Assembly: GCF_034432235.1 (NCBI RefSeq)
Contig: NZ_DAOUCJ010000110.1
Location: 1 to 64,000, forward strand
Length of the DNA: 64,000 nucleotides
DNA from: Thermoflexus sp.
GTDB lineage: Bacteria > Chloroflexota > Anaerolineae > Thermoflexales > Thermoflexaceae
Direction of reading: 5' to 3'
Positions 8,001-16,346 of this stretch are shown in pieces (position 1 is the first letter of the stretch; every line of letters starts with the position of its first letter). The notes beneath the pieces are model-generated. The model saw nothing but the letters and a program-made list of their open reading frames with translations, ran no database searches and had not been told where the DNA came from. Position numbers and translations under genes: made by a program.

Positions 8001-8960
8001 TCAAAGATTGAGGAAATCCCGGAGATGGCGGCGGATCCGTTCGACGGCAGGAAGTTCCCCGGGACGGAAGGCCTCGCCCGTCAGCCGCTCGTAGACAGCG
8101 ATGTAGCGGGCGGCCGCTTCCAGGATCAGCTCTGGGGGCATCTCCGGCGGTGATCCATCTCCCCGGTAACCGCGGGCGGCGAACCATGCCCGGACGAACT
8201 CTTTGTCCATCGGCTCCGGATCCGAGCCGGGCCGGTAGGTCTCCGCGAGCCAGTAGCGGCTGGAATCGGGCGTGTGGAGTTCGTCGATGAGCACCAGCTG
8301 GCCATCGATCAGGCCGAACTCGTATTTGGTATCCACCAGGATCAGGCCGGCCCGCTGGGCGATCTCCTGGCCCCGGGCGAAGAGGGCTAGGGCGACCTCC
8401 TCAATGCGCTCCCACAGATCGGCGGGCACCAGGCCGCGCTCCAGGATCGCATCGCGGGTCAGGACCTCATCATGGGCTCCCGAGGGCGCCTTAGTGGTCG
8501 GCGTAATGATGGGATGAGGCAGGGGATCGTTCTTCCGCAGGCCCTCCGGCAGGGGGATCCCATAAGGACGCCGCTCCCCCTGAGCGTATAGCGTCCAGAG
8601 GGAAGTGCGGGTCACGCCGGTGATATACCCCCGCACTACCACTTCCACCGGCAAGGGTTGCGCCCGTTGAGCCACCATGACGTTGGGGTCCGGGACGGCA
8701 AGGACATGGTTTGGGATGAGATCACGGGTCTGTTCGAACCACCAGGCGCTGAGCTGGTTCAGAACCTGGCCTTTGTAGGGGATCACCCCCAGGACCCGAT
8801 CAAAGGCCGAGATCCGATCCGTCGCGATCAGGATCAGGCGGCCTCCCGCCTCATAGATGTCCCGCACCTTCCCGGCGCGTCGGGCTCCCAGCTCTGGAAG
8901 CTCGACGGCATGGACCGCATGCGCCAGCGCCTTCTGCAATTCGAGGGCGGACAAACCCAT
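8001..8960 (-). CDS. purC: SAICAR synthetase
   Basis: A 319-residue enzyme, the long (about 300-residue) form, that joins CAIR and aspartate with ATP. Seen motifs are GKVRDIYEAGGRLILIATDRISAFD (split: GKVRDIY then ATDRISAFD), VEVVVRGYITG with the catalytic arginine, and LVDTKYEFG followed by LIDELHTPDSSRYW. It begins one base after the purL stop, so translation is tightly coupled. Usual pathway partner of PurE just downstream. Confidence 0.95.
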   Translation of the reverse strand: MGLSALELQKALAHAVHAVELPELGARRAGKVRDIYEAGGRLILIATDRISAFDRVLGVIPYKGQVLNQLSAWWFEQTRDLIPNHVLAVPDPNVMVAQRAQPLPVEVVVRGYITGVTRTSLWTLYAQGERRPYGIPLPEGLRKNDPLPHPIITPTTKAPSGAHDEVLTRDAILERGLVPADLWERIEEVALALFARGQEIAQRAGLILVDTKYEFGLIDGQLVLIDELHTPDSSRYWLAETYRPGSDPEPMDKEFVRAWFAARGYRGDGSPPEMPPELILEAAARYIAVYERLTGEAFRPGELPAVERIRRHLRDFLNL

Positions 8961-8961
8961 C

Positions 8962-11900
8962 TCAGCACCTCCGCAGCGCGTTCCAGAACAGGATCGAACC
9001 GAATCCCCCCTGCTCTCCCCGATGCCAGCGGGGATGTTGCCAGGGGAAAATGTGATCTTCGGGATGGGGCATCAGCCCCAGGACATTGCCGGCTGGATTG
9101 CAGATGCCAGCGATGTTCCGCTGGGATCCATTCGGGTTGAACGGATAGCCGGCAGGGCGGCCGGATGGATCCACATACGTCAGCGCGATCAGCCCTCGAT
9201 CCTCCAGGGCCTGCAGCGCTGTCTCGTCTCGCGCCATGAACCGTCCCTCCCCATGGGCGACGGGACAATACAGCAAGTCCTCGATCCCCTCGGTGAACAG
9301 GCATGGGCTTCGCGGGTTGGCGCGCAAGTAAACCCACCGACATTCGAAACGACCGGAGGCGTTTGGAGCGAGCGTGAACATCCGCTGGCCATCCGCCCCC
9401 AGGAACTCCGGTCCAGGGAGCCAACCGGCCTTGACCAGGGCCTGGAACCCGTTGCAGATCCCCAGCACGGGCCGCCCGCTTTCAATGAACCGCTCCAGCT
9501 TCTCCCCAAGGCCCTCCATCAATTCCAGCGCCCATAGCGTCCCCGCTCCCAGATCATCCCCATAGGAGAACCCCCCAGGCAGCACCAGCATGGCGTAATC
9601 CAGCAGATCGCGTTCCCCCCGCAGCAAACTGGACATGGGAACGATCTCCGGCTCTCCCCCAGCTTGCATGCAGGCCCACGCCGCCTCCCGATCCCGATTG
9701 GTGCCAGGAGCCTGGAGGATCAGCACGCGGGGGCGTCGGAGGCGGGGGAGCGAAAGCAGGGGTCGGGACGAGGACTGCAGGGAAGGATCCGTGATCCCAG
9801 GCGCTGGGGTTCCGCGCCAGGCCCGCTCCAGCTCTTCCACCGAGAGCCGGATGCTCTCCTGGCCATCCCGGCCCACCACCCGGAGAAGGCCATCGGCGGT
9901 CACCTGACCGATGCGCGCGAAGGGATGCCCCTCCAGCATGGCCTCGAAAGCGGGCGCATCCTCCGGGCGCACCTCGGCGAGAAACCGGCAAAGGGATTCC
10001 GAGAACAGCAGGACATCATCCTCGATATCCGCTTCCGGGCAGGGGACCTTGCGCAGGTCGACTTCCGCGCCCAGCCGGCCGGCAAGACACATCTCCGCGA
10101 GGGCAACCCCCAGACCTCCCTCCGAGAGATCGTGGCATGCCTGAACGCATCCGGAGGCGATGGCCCGGTGGAGGGCGCGCAGCCGGTCGAGCGCTCCAGG
10201 AACCGATTGGGGCACCCGCTCCGCGCCCGGACGCGCTCCACGCAGGATTTGCAGATAATGGCTGCCTCCCAGCTCCGCCCGTGTCTCCCCGACCACGTAG
10301 ATCCAGGATCCCGGCGTCTTCAGATCCACGGTGACGGTACGGGAGATGTCTGGCACGATCCCCAGGCCGGTGATCAGCAACGTGCCCGGGACGGAATGCC
10401 GCTTCCCTTCCGGATCCACATAAAAGTTATTCAGGCTGTCCTTACCGGAGATAAACGGCGCGCGGTAGGCGAGGGCGGCATCCCGGCATCCCTGAGCACA
10501 GCGCACCAGAGCCCCGAGCTGCTCCGGATCTGCGGGATCCCCCCAGCAGAAGTTGTCCAGCAGGGCCACCCGATCTGGATCCACGCCGACCGCCACCAGA
10601 TTCCGGAAGGCTTCATCCACCGCAGCCCACGCCATCCAGTAAGGATCCCATTCGCCATACAGCGGGGCCAGGCCCACGCTCACGGCCACCCCGGGTCGGG
10701 GGGTGGCACCCTCCCCACACTCCAGAGGCGCCAGAACCGGTGCATCCCCTGGCCCATGGGAAGCCACGCCCACCAGGGGCTTGACAACCGTAGCGCCCTG
10801 CACCTCGTGATCATAGCGGCGAAGGATCTCTTCGCGGCTCCGGATGTTGGGATGGGCCAGCAGCGCGAGCAGGATCTCCTCCAGGTCCTCCGGGGGCGCG
10901 ATGGGGATGAGCGCCGGCGGGGCGGGAGGGGACCAGCGGGCCTCCAGGATCCGTTGCGGACGTCCGTTGTAGAGGAAATTCAGATCGAGGTCACCGATAA
11001 TCTGACCACGGTACCGCAAGCGCAGCTTCCCCGTGTCCTCGAAGACGCCGATGACCGCTGCCTCCACACCATGTTGATCGCAGAGCTCCTCAAAGCGCGG
11101 CTGGCACGCCGGCGGGATCGCCAGCACCATGCGCTCCTGGGATTCGCTCAACCAGATCTCCCAGGGCTGCAGACGGACATCCCGCAGGGGCACACGGTCC
11201 AGGTCGACACAGGCACCCAACCCGCGCGCCATCTCCCCGACGGCGGAGGAAAGCCCGCCGGCTCCGCAATCCCACACCGCGTGATAGAGGCCCTCCTCGC
11301 GAGCCTGGAGGATGACCTCCAGGATCTGCTTTTCCAGAATCGGATGGGGGATCTGAACGGCCCCACGGGCAGAGGAGGGCGCCTCGGGATCCAGGCCTGC
11401 GCTGGAGAAGGTGGCTCCTCCTAAGCCATCGCGCCCCGTCCGGTTGCCGATCACCACAATGAGGTCCCCGGGCTGAGGCGCGGCAGCAACCGTTCGATGG
11501 GGAAGCAGCCCGAGGCAGCCACAGAACACCAGAGGGGTCGCCGCATATCCCGGATGATAAAATACGGCCCCACAAACCGTGGGGATCCCCATCTTGTTCC
11601 CATAGTCTTCAATACCCCGGATGACCCCCTCTGCGATCCGCTGGGGATGCAGGGTCCCTGGCGGCAGCGACGCAGCGGGCAGATCCGAAGGGCCGAAGCC
11701 CAGGACATCCAGCAGCGCAATCGGGCGCGCCCCCACAGCCAGGATGTCCCGGATCACCCCACCTATTCCGGTGCTGGCTCCCCCGAAGGGCTCCACGGCG
11801 GAGGGATGATTATGCGTTTCCACCTTGATGGCCAGATCCCAGCGTTCATCCAGCGCGATGATCCCGGCATGATCCACAAGAGCCGAGCGGAGCCATGGCC

Positions 11901-12801
11901 GGGCTACCTGCTCGGTCACGGACCGAATATATGTGCCCAGCAAGCCGTCGATCTCCACCGTCTGCGAGGGAGCGTCCGGCGGGGCGCCCGGGGGTGGGCC
12001 GGTGTAGCGCACGCGCGCCTTAAAGGTTTTATGTGCGCAGTGCTCGCTCCACGTCTGCGCGATGGTCTCCAGCTCAACGTCGGTCGGGTCCCGACCCTGA
12101 AGACGGAAATATTCCCGGATAGCCCACAACTCCTCCTCGCTTAAAGCGAGGCGGCGACGCGCACTCAGCGCGCGGAGCGCCTCCTCATCCGCATCGCAGA
12201 TCGGAATGATCTCGACCAGGGCCGGAGAGGGGGCGGAAGGCTCAAAGGGCGGATCGACCCATCGATCGATGGCATGGCGATGGATCAGCGGATTGCTGCA
12301 ATGATCCGTCGCCAGGCGTCGCAGATCGCTTTCCTCCAGATCCCCCCGCAGATTGAAGATCCAGCCCCACGCAGCGTTCTCCAGCCCACGGAAGCCCAGA
12401 CGATGGGCGGCGCGGATCAGGTTTTCCACCGCAGGATCCCGCAATCCGGGAAGGAGAGTGACTTCAATCCGATGGATCTCACCTCCCTCCGTGAGGAAAT
12501 CCGGGGGCCATAAGCGCTCATCCAGCAGCAGGACCTGAAAGGTTTCCAGGATGGGGTCGGCCAGGAGGAGACGAGCGAGTCGTTCAACTTCGGGGAGGGA
12601 GAGGCGGCCTTGCAGAAAGCACACGCGGTCTCGCCGGCAGGCCCGCAGGCGCTGGATGCCCTGCGCGCGGGCCGCTTGCACCAGCCGGCTGCCCTCCGGA
12701 TCCTCAGGAGATCTGTTCCGGATTTCCACCCGGAACAGCCTCCGGACCGGATCCGGAGGCGGCAGGAAAACCCCCTCGGCGGAGGAGACCTCCTGATCCA
12801 T
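8962..12801 (-). CDS. purL: FGAM synthase, PurS-PurL-PurQ fusion
   Basis: A 1279-residue single-chain FGAM synthase. About the first 190 residues hold PurS-like sequence (two similar RVEIRNR/RIEVTLLPG stretches). The next about 780 residues are PurL: WSEHCAHKTF, VKVETHNHPSA-type motif, WDCGAGGLSSAVGEMA, SGKDSLNNFY. The C-terminal about 260 residues are the glutaminase PurQ: LILQAPGTNRDREAAWA, LPGGFSYGDDLGAG, nucleophile GICNGFQAL and MPHPEDHIF. Many bacteria keep three separate genes. It is the first gene of the pur operon. The ATG at 12810 directly abuts GGGAG, so the ATG at 12801 is preferred. Confidence 0.94.
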   Translation of the reverse strand: MDQEVSSAEGVFLPPPDPVRRLFRVEIRNRSPEDPEGSRLVQAARAQGIQRLRACRRDRVCFLQGRLSLPEVERLARLLLADPILETFQVLLLDERLWPPDFLTEGGEIHRIEVTLLPGLRDPAVENLIRAAHRLGFRGLENAAWGWIFNLRGDLEESDLRRLATDHCSNPLIHRHAIDRWVDPPFEPSAPSPALVEIIPICDADEEALRALSARRRLALSEEELWAIREYFRLQGRDPTDVELETIAQTWSEHCAHKTFKARVRYTGPPPGAPPDAPSQTVEIDGLLGTYIRSVTEQVARPWLRSALVDHAGIIALDERWDLAIKVETHNHPSAVEPFGGASTGIGGVIRDILAVGARPIALLDVLGFGPSDLPAASLPPGTLHPQRIAEGVIRGIEDYGNKMGIPTVCGAVFYHPGYAATPLVFCGCLGLLPHRTVAAAPQPGDLIVVIGNRTGRDGLGGATFSSAGLDPEAPSSARGAVQIPHPILEKQILEVILQAREEGLYHAVWDCGAGGLSSAVGEMARGLGACVDLDRVPLRDVRLQPWEIWLSESQERMVLAIPPACQPRFEELCDQHGVEAAVIGVFEDTGKLRLRYRGQIIGDLDLNFLYNGRPQRILEARWSPPAPPALIPIAPPEDLEEILLALLAHPNIRSREEILRRYDHEVQGATVVKPLVGVASHGPGDAPVLAPLECGEGATPRPGVAVSVGLAPLYGEWDPYWMAWAAVDEAFRNLVAVGVDPDRVALLDNFCWGDPADPEQLGALVRCAQGCRDAALAYRAPFISGKDSLNNFYVDPEGKRHSVPGTLLITGLGIVPDISRTVTVDLKTPGSWIYVVGETRAELGGSHYLQILRGARPGAERVPQSVPGALDRLRALHRAIASGCVQACHDLSEGGLGVALAEMCLAGRLGAEVDLRKVPCPEADIEDDVLLFSESLCRFLAEVRPEDAPAFEAMLEGHPFARIGQVTADGLLRVVGRDGQESIRLSVEELERAWRGTPAPGITDPSLQSSSRPLLSLPRLRRPRVLILQAPGTNRDREAAWACMQAGGEPEIVPMSSLLRGERDLLDYAMLVLPGGFSYGDDLGAGTLWALELMEGLGEKLERFIESGRPVLGICNGFQALVKAGWLPGPEFLGADGQRMFTLAPNASGRFECRWVYLRANPRSPCLFTEGIEDLLYCPVAHGEGRFMARDETALQALEDRGLIALTYVDPSGRPAGYPFNPNGSQRNIAGICNPAGNVLGLMPHPEDHIFPWQHPRWHRGEQGGFGSILFWNALRRC

Positions 12802-12897
12802 GGATTCCATCTCCCACTGCAGGTCCGGATGCTCCGCGTCGAAGGCCCAGGCTCAGGGTTAAGAGCGCATGGATGAGATGGCGATCTTTGAAGCGAT

Positions 12898-12926
12898 ATT
12901 CTAATCCGCATGATCTACGCTGTCAA
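12898..12926 (-). promoter_or_regulatory. pur operon promoter
   Basis: On the minus strand, TTGACA (12921-12926), a 17-base spacer, then TAGAAT (12898-12903). This predicts a start near 12891 and a leader of about 90 bases before purL. I could not recognise a purine riboswitch or a PurR-type box in that leader. Confidence 0.75.
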
Positions 12927-13113
12927 ATCAGCGCCGGGGGGTGCTCGAAAAATGGGGGTTTCGGAATCCGCGGGCAAGGGATCGCATGACTGGGCTGCGG
13001 TGGCAGGAGTGCGGTGCCTGCCGGGTCGTTTTTTGTGTCTCTTCTCCCTCCCCCCGAAAACCTCCCGCTGGCTGACCTCTCTCCTGATTTTTCAAACAGC
13101 CCCCTCATGAGAC

Positions 13114-13143
13114 TTGACAATCTCCAAAGCAATGGGATAGGAT
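13114..13143 (+). promoter_or_regulatory. Promoter of toxin-antitoxin pair
   Basis: TTGACA (13114-13119), an 18-base spacer and TAGGAT (13138-13143), about 85 bases before the antitoxin start. The stretch 12927-13113 upstream of it has no gene that I can support. Confidence 0.6.
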
Positions 13144-13228
13144 AAAGCGGACTCGCATCATACATTCACCGGTTCGCGTAGTTCATTTGCGGCATAGGCT
13201 GAAGATCCCAGGTTCGAAGGAGAACGGA

Positions 13229-13444
13229 ATGGATATAGTAGCGCAAATGACAAAAGAAGAACTTCGCGAGATGATAGAAACCATCATCGAGGAGAAGCTC
13301 CTGGAGTTATTCGGCGATCCTGATGAAGGGTTACCCATTCGCAAAACGATTCGCGAGAGGTTGTTGCGCCAGAAGGAAGCCGTAGCAAAGGGTGAACGGG
13401 GCGAGCCGTTTGAAGAAGTGATTCGGCGCCTTGGTCTGGAGTAA
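13229..13444 (+). CDS. Small antitoxin-like protein
   Basis: A 71-residue protein starting MDIVAQMTKEELREMIE at an ATG with GAAGGAG six bases upstream; a longer form from 13187 lacks a ribosome site. It is charged and mostly predicted helical, with LREMIETIIEEKLLELFGDPDEGLPI followed by a basic stretch RKTIRERLLRQKEAV (given here as separate pieces: LREMIETIIEEKLLEL and RKTIRERLLRQ). This matches the small antitoxins that precede RelE/ParE toxins in thermophiles. Its stop overlaps the toxin start as TAATG. The antitoxin is intact although the toxin is broken. Confidence 0.7.
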   Translation: MDIVAQMTKEELREMIETIIEEKLLELFGDPDEGLPIRKTIRERLLRQKEAVAKGERGEPFEEVIRRLGLE

Positions 13445-13714
13445 TGGGCAAGTGCCGTATTCGCATTCTCCGAGCGGCATCCCAGGATCTGGAGCGATTA
13501 GACAAGCCTGCAGGGCGCCGCATCGCTCAGCGTATTCACTGGCTGGCTGAGAATCTGGATGCGATTCGTCTCGAGGCATTGACCGGTGACCTTGCAGGGC
13601 TCTACAAACTCCGGGTAGGCGAACTACCGCGTCATTTATGAGGTGCTCTGGGATGAAGAAACTATTGTGATTCACGCAATTGGCCACCGCCGAGAGATTT
13701 ATCGAAGACGATGA
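13444..13714 (+). pseudogene. RelE/ParE-family toxin, frameshifted
   Basis: The reading frame from 13444 gives KCRIRILRAASQDLERLDKP and ends early at 13641 after LYKLRVGELPRHL. Removing one base near 13620-13628 (GGCGAACTACCGC to GGCGACTACCGC) restores the expected family ending LYKLRVGDYRVIYEV, then ETIVIHAIGHRREIY and a stop at 13712-13714. The repaired protein would be 89 residues, the normal RelE/ParE size, with the usual YRVIYEV and HRREIY strands. A single-base insertion therefore inactivates the toxin, unless it is a sequencing error. It would act as a ribosome-dependent mRNA interferase or gyrase poison if intact. Confidence 0.8.
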
Positions 13715-13739
13715 GAAAACGCCGACATCATGCCCCTAA

Positions 13740-13859
13740 CCCCCGCTGCAGCCGACCCGCCTCCGCGATCTGGAGCCAGAAAACATGCGCCGGGCATTGC
13801 GTTATGCGGCCTGGCTGGCTGAAGAGGCCATCTACGCTCCGGAGCTGAGCCCAGCATGA
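13740..13859 (+). pseudogene. Remnant of a DUF433-like antitoxin gene
   Basis: A frame running to a TGA at 13857-13859 encodes LQPTRLRDLEPENMRRALRY and then AAWLAEEAIYAPELSPA. This resembles the C-terminal end of DUF433 proteins (pattern ..L..e.iraalaYAAeLAree..), which are antitoxin-like. An in-frame TAA at 13737 cuts off any N-terminal part and the first ATG is only at 13785. I read it as a fragment left after deletion; homology is a pattern judgement only. Confidence 0.4.
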
Positions 13860-13914
13860 GAGTTCTGGCAGATAGCTGGCTGCGGGTGAGATGATGGGGG
13901 ATCTGCGGGCGAGC

Positions 13915-13960
13915 CGGGAAAGAAAACGAGGGGGCGGGCTGCCTGCAGCGGCCCACCCCC
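13915..13960 (-). terminator. Terminator of the amt-floT operon
   Basis: On the minus strand a hairpin with 10-bp arms GGGGGTGGGC / GCCCGCCCCC (13951-13960 and 13930-13939) is followed by TCGTTTTCTTT. It lies 35 bases after the flotillin stop codon. Confidence 0.7.
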
Positions 13961-13994
13961 TGTCCCTCCGGGGATCCTCAGTGGCGTTGCGGGG

Positions 13995-15287
13995 TTAATC
14001 AGAAGGCTCTTTCGAAGCGGAAGCGGCCGGATTTCGGACAAACGTAGAGGGCAGGTGAACGCCGGTGAGGGCCTCCACCAGAGCGGGGAGCTGGGCCATC
14101 GCCTGGGCGAGATCCCCGGTGAAGCGGCTGATCCCTCCATGTCCATCCCCGATGAGGACGATCCGCTCCGCCCGCGACAGGGGCTCCGCCAGCGCCCGAG
14201 CCAGCGCCGGGAGGATATCCACCACCATCTGGGCCATAGCGGCCTCGTTGTATTCCCGCCACGCCGCGGCCTTGGCCCGCATGGCCTCCGCCTCCGCGCG
14301 GCCGGTCGCCCGCAGGCCCTCCGCCCGGCCCGCCGCCTCCGCCTCCAGCCGGTAGCGCTCGGCGTCGGCCAGGGCCAGGATGCGCCGCTTCTCCGCCTCC
14401 GCGGGCAGCTCAACGGTCGCCGCGAGCTCCCGCTGCCGGCGCTCAATCTCCTTTTCTTCGATCTCGATGGCCAGCTCCTTCTCCACCCGGCGGACGATCA
14501 TCTCCTCCCGCTTGACGGCCTGGGCGGCCCGATGGCGATGGAGCTCATACGCCATGTCCGCTTCGGCCCGCCGCGCCTCCAGCTCCCGACGCGCCTCCTC
14601 CACAGCCCGTTCAGCCTCCAGGCGGGCGATGCGGGCCACCCGATCGGCCTCGGCCTCCGCGACCGCCGCCTGCTGACGCACCTGGGCGATCCGCGGCCGC
14701 CCGATGGCATCCAGATAGCCCTGCTCATCGGCGATGTGCCGCACGGTGAGGGAGAGGATGTCCAGACCCATCCGCTCCAGATCCTGCCGGGCGGCCTCGC
14801 GCACCTGCCGGGCGAACTCCGCCCGCCGCAGGTAAAGGTCCTCCACACTCATCGTGCCCAGCACCGCCCGCAGATGCCCTTCGATCACCTGAAGAGCCAC
14901 CCTCCGGATATCGTCCCGGGACCGGGAGAGGAACTGCTCCGCGGCCAGGGCGATGGACGCCTCGTCGCCTTTCACCTTCACCTGGGCGACGGCGTCCACC
15001 ACCATGCGCACACCCTGCGCGGTGTAGGCATCCGCGGTCTGGATCTCGATGGTGAGCAGCTCCAGGGAGAGGCGCTGCACCCGCTCCAGGATCGGCCAGA
15101 CGAAGGCTCCGCCCCGCACCAGCCGGTAGCCCACCACCCGCTTTCGCCCATCGGGGTCGACCACCTTGCGCTTACGGCCGGAGATGATCAGCACCTCGTT
15201 TGGGCCGGCCTTGGTGTAACGCCACGCCCACAGGGCGATCAGTCCGATCGCCGCGATCAGAGCCCATATGCCCATTGCGACCACCAT
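13995..15287 (-). CDS. Flotillin-like SPFH/Band 7 protein
   Basis: A 430-residue protein with one N-terminal membrane segment (MGIWALIAAIGLIALWAW), then an SPFH domain (about residues 25-190: GPNEVLIISGRKRKVV, FVWPILERVQRLSLELLTI, TAQGVRMVVDAVAQVKV) and a long coiled-coil rich in Ala, Glu and Arg (about 200-360) ending in a short C-terminal domain. This is the flotillin/YuaG layout; such proteins scaffold ordered membrane microdomains. It starts only 3 bases after an unknown gene and is the last gene of the operon headed by the TPR protein and including the ammonium transporter. The NfeD partner often found with flotillins is not present here. Confidence 0.88.
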   Translation of the reverse strand: MVVAMGIWALIAAIGLIALWAWRYTKAGPNEVLIISGRKRKVVDPDGRKRVVGYRLVRGGAFVWPILERVQRLSLELLTIEIQTADAYTAQGVRMVVDAVAQVKVKGDEASIALAAEQFLSRSRDDIRRVALQVIEGHLRAVLGTMSVEDLYLRRAEFARQVREAARQDLERMGLDILSLTVRHIADEQGYLDAIGRPRIAQVRQQAAVAEAEADRVARIARLEAERAVEEARRELEARRAEADMAYELHRHRAAQAVKREEMIVRRVEKELAIEIEEKEIERRQRELAATVELPAEAEKRRILALADAERYRLEAEAAGRAEGLRATGRAEAEAMRAKAAAWREYNEAAMAQMVVDILPALARALAEPLSRAERIVLIGDGHGGISRFTGDLAQAMAQLPALVEALTGVHLPSTFVRNPAASASKEPSD

Positions 15288-15290
15288 TGC

Positions 15291-16334
15291 TCACCTCCCG
15301 GAATCCAGAAATGCATGCTCTACTCCAGAGGATCGCTCCATCCCACTGACCTCCATGCGCAGCGCCTGCGGATCCGTCAGACAGCCGGCCGCGTGGAGCG
15401 CTTCCCCGACCCGTTGTCGCAGATCGCTCAGGTCACGGCCGGTGAACACCGTCTGCCGGCCCGGCGCGGCGTAAACGGCGATCCACCTTCCCTCGTGCGG
15501 GAAGGCCGGAAGAAGGACGACGCGAAGCCGCTGCCCCGTTTCATAGAACCGAAGCCAGGCGGTGGCCTCCGGCATGGCGCTCCGTATGGCCTCCCAGGCG
15601 GCCTCCGACCACACCTCCAGTGTCAGATCCTCGGGAGCGCGAAGCCATCCCTGACGCGCGCCCCACTCGGCCACCGCCTTCCACAACGACCAAATCCCAG
15701 CTCCGTTCCCGGGAGCGGAAAGGAGCGCCCCCATGAGATGGAGGCGCCAGCCGGATTCGCTCCAGGCCACCGGCAGCCAGGGCGTTGATCCGATCGCGGG
15801 CCGAAAGACAGCGGCTGGCGGGACCCAGGCGAGGCGCTCCGACAGCACCCGCACCTGGATGGCCTCCACCGGCAGGCCGTGGGCATCCGCCACGCGCTGG
15901 CGCAAAATCCCCAGATCCCTCGCCTCCAGGATGGGACCATCCGGCACATGAACGCGCCATCCCTCCCCCCAGGGATAGACCGGAAGCGCCACTCCAGCCG
16001 ATGGGATCTCCATTGCGTAACACGGGAATTGACCTCCATAAGCAAGCGCATGCAAAAGCTGGCGCGCCGCATGCGTTAGATCCGCCAGCCGGCCCTCCGT
16101 GATCGTGAGGCCCATGGCCTCGAACGCATAACCCTCTGCGGATGCCCTTCCGGGATCAACCATCGGATAAACCGGGATAGCGATCCGTTGCCCTCCCACC
16201 CAGCCCTCCAGCAGATATTCAGCTGCTCCGAACTGGCGGCGTTCGCCGGCAGAAAGCGGCCGCAGGTGCAAGTGGAAATCATGATCGATAACCATCCGCT
16301 CATCCCCCCAGACGAGTCGAGCTCTTCTTGTCAT
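15291..16334 (-). CDS. Protein of unknown function, operon with flotillin
   Basis: About 347 residues, no signal peptide or membrane segment seen, mixed alpha/beta composition rich in Trp. I recognise no family. It contains two similar segments: LEARDLGILRQRVADAHGLP and FTGRDLSDLRQRVGEALHAA, each followed by an allowed ..l.v.vl/me.. strand, so it may be an internal duplication. The first ATG (16334) has no ribosome site; an ATG at 16295 (MVIDHDFHLHLRP) follows a GGGGGG run by 8 bases and may be the true start. It sits 12 bases after the permease gene and 3 bases before the flotillin gene, so all three are probably co-translated; the role could be in the same membrane process. Confidence 0.7.
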   Translation of the reverse strand: MTRRARLVWGDERMVIDHDFHLHLRPLSAGERRQFGAAEYLLEGWVGGQRIAIPVYPMVDPGRASAEGYAFEAMGLTITEGRLADLTHAARQLLHALAYGGQFPCYAMEIPSAGVALPVYPWGEGWRVHVPDGPILEARDLGILRQRVADAHGLPVEAIQVRVLSERLAWVPPAAVFRPAIGSTPWLPVAWSESGWRLHLMGALLSAPGNGAGIWSLWKAVAEWGARQGWLRAPEDLTLEVWSEAAWEAIRSAMPEATAWLRFYETGQRLRVVLLPAFPHEGRWIAVYAAPGRQTVFTGRDLSDLRQRVGEALHAAGCLTDPQALRMEVSGMERSSGVEHAFLDSGR

Positions 16335-16346
16335 CCGGCGCTGTGG

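Noticed and set aside
9664..11424. A 586-residue open frame opposite purL
   Set aside because: Same reason; purL is unambiguous on the other strand.
13195..13225. tRNA-like GATCCCAGGTTCGAA segment
   Set aside because: No acceptor, D or anticodon arms can be folded around it; it is the leader of the antitoxin gene.
14055..15788. A 577-residue open frame opposite the flotillin gene
   Set aside because: Shadow frame produced by the repetitive coiled-coil codons of the real gene.
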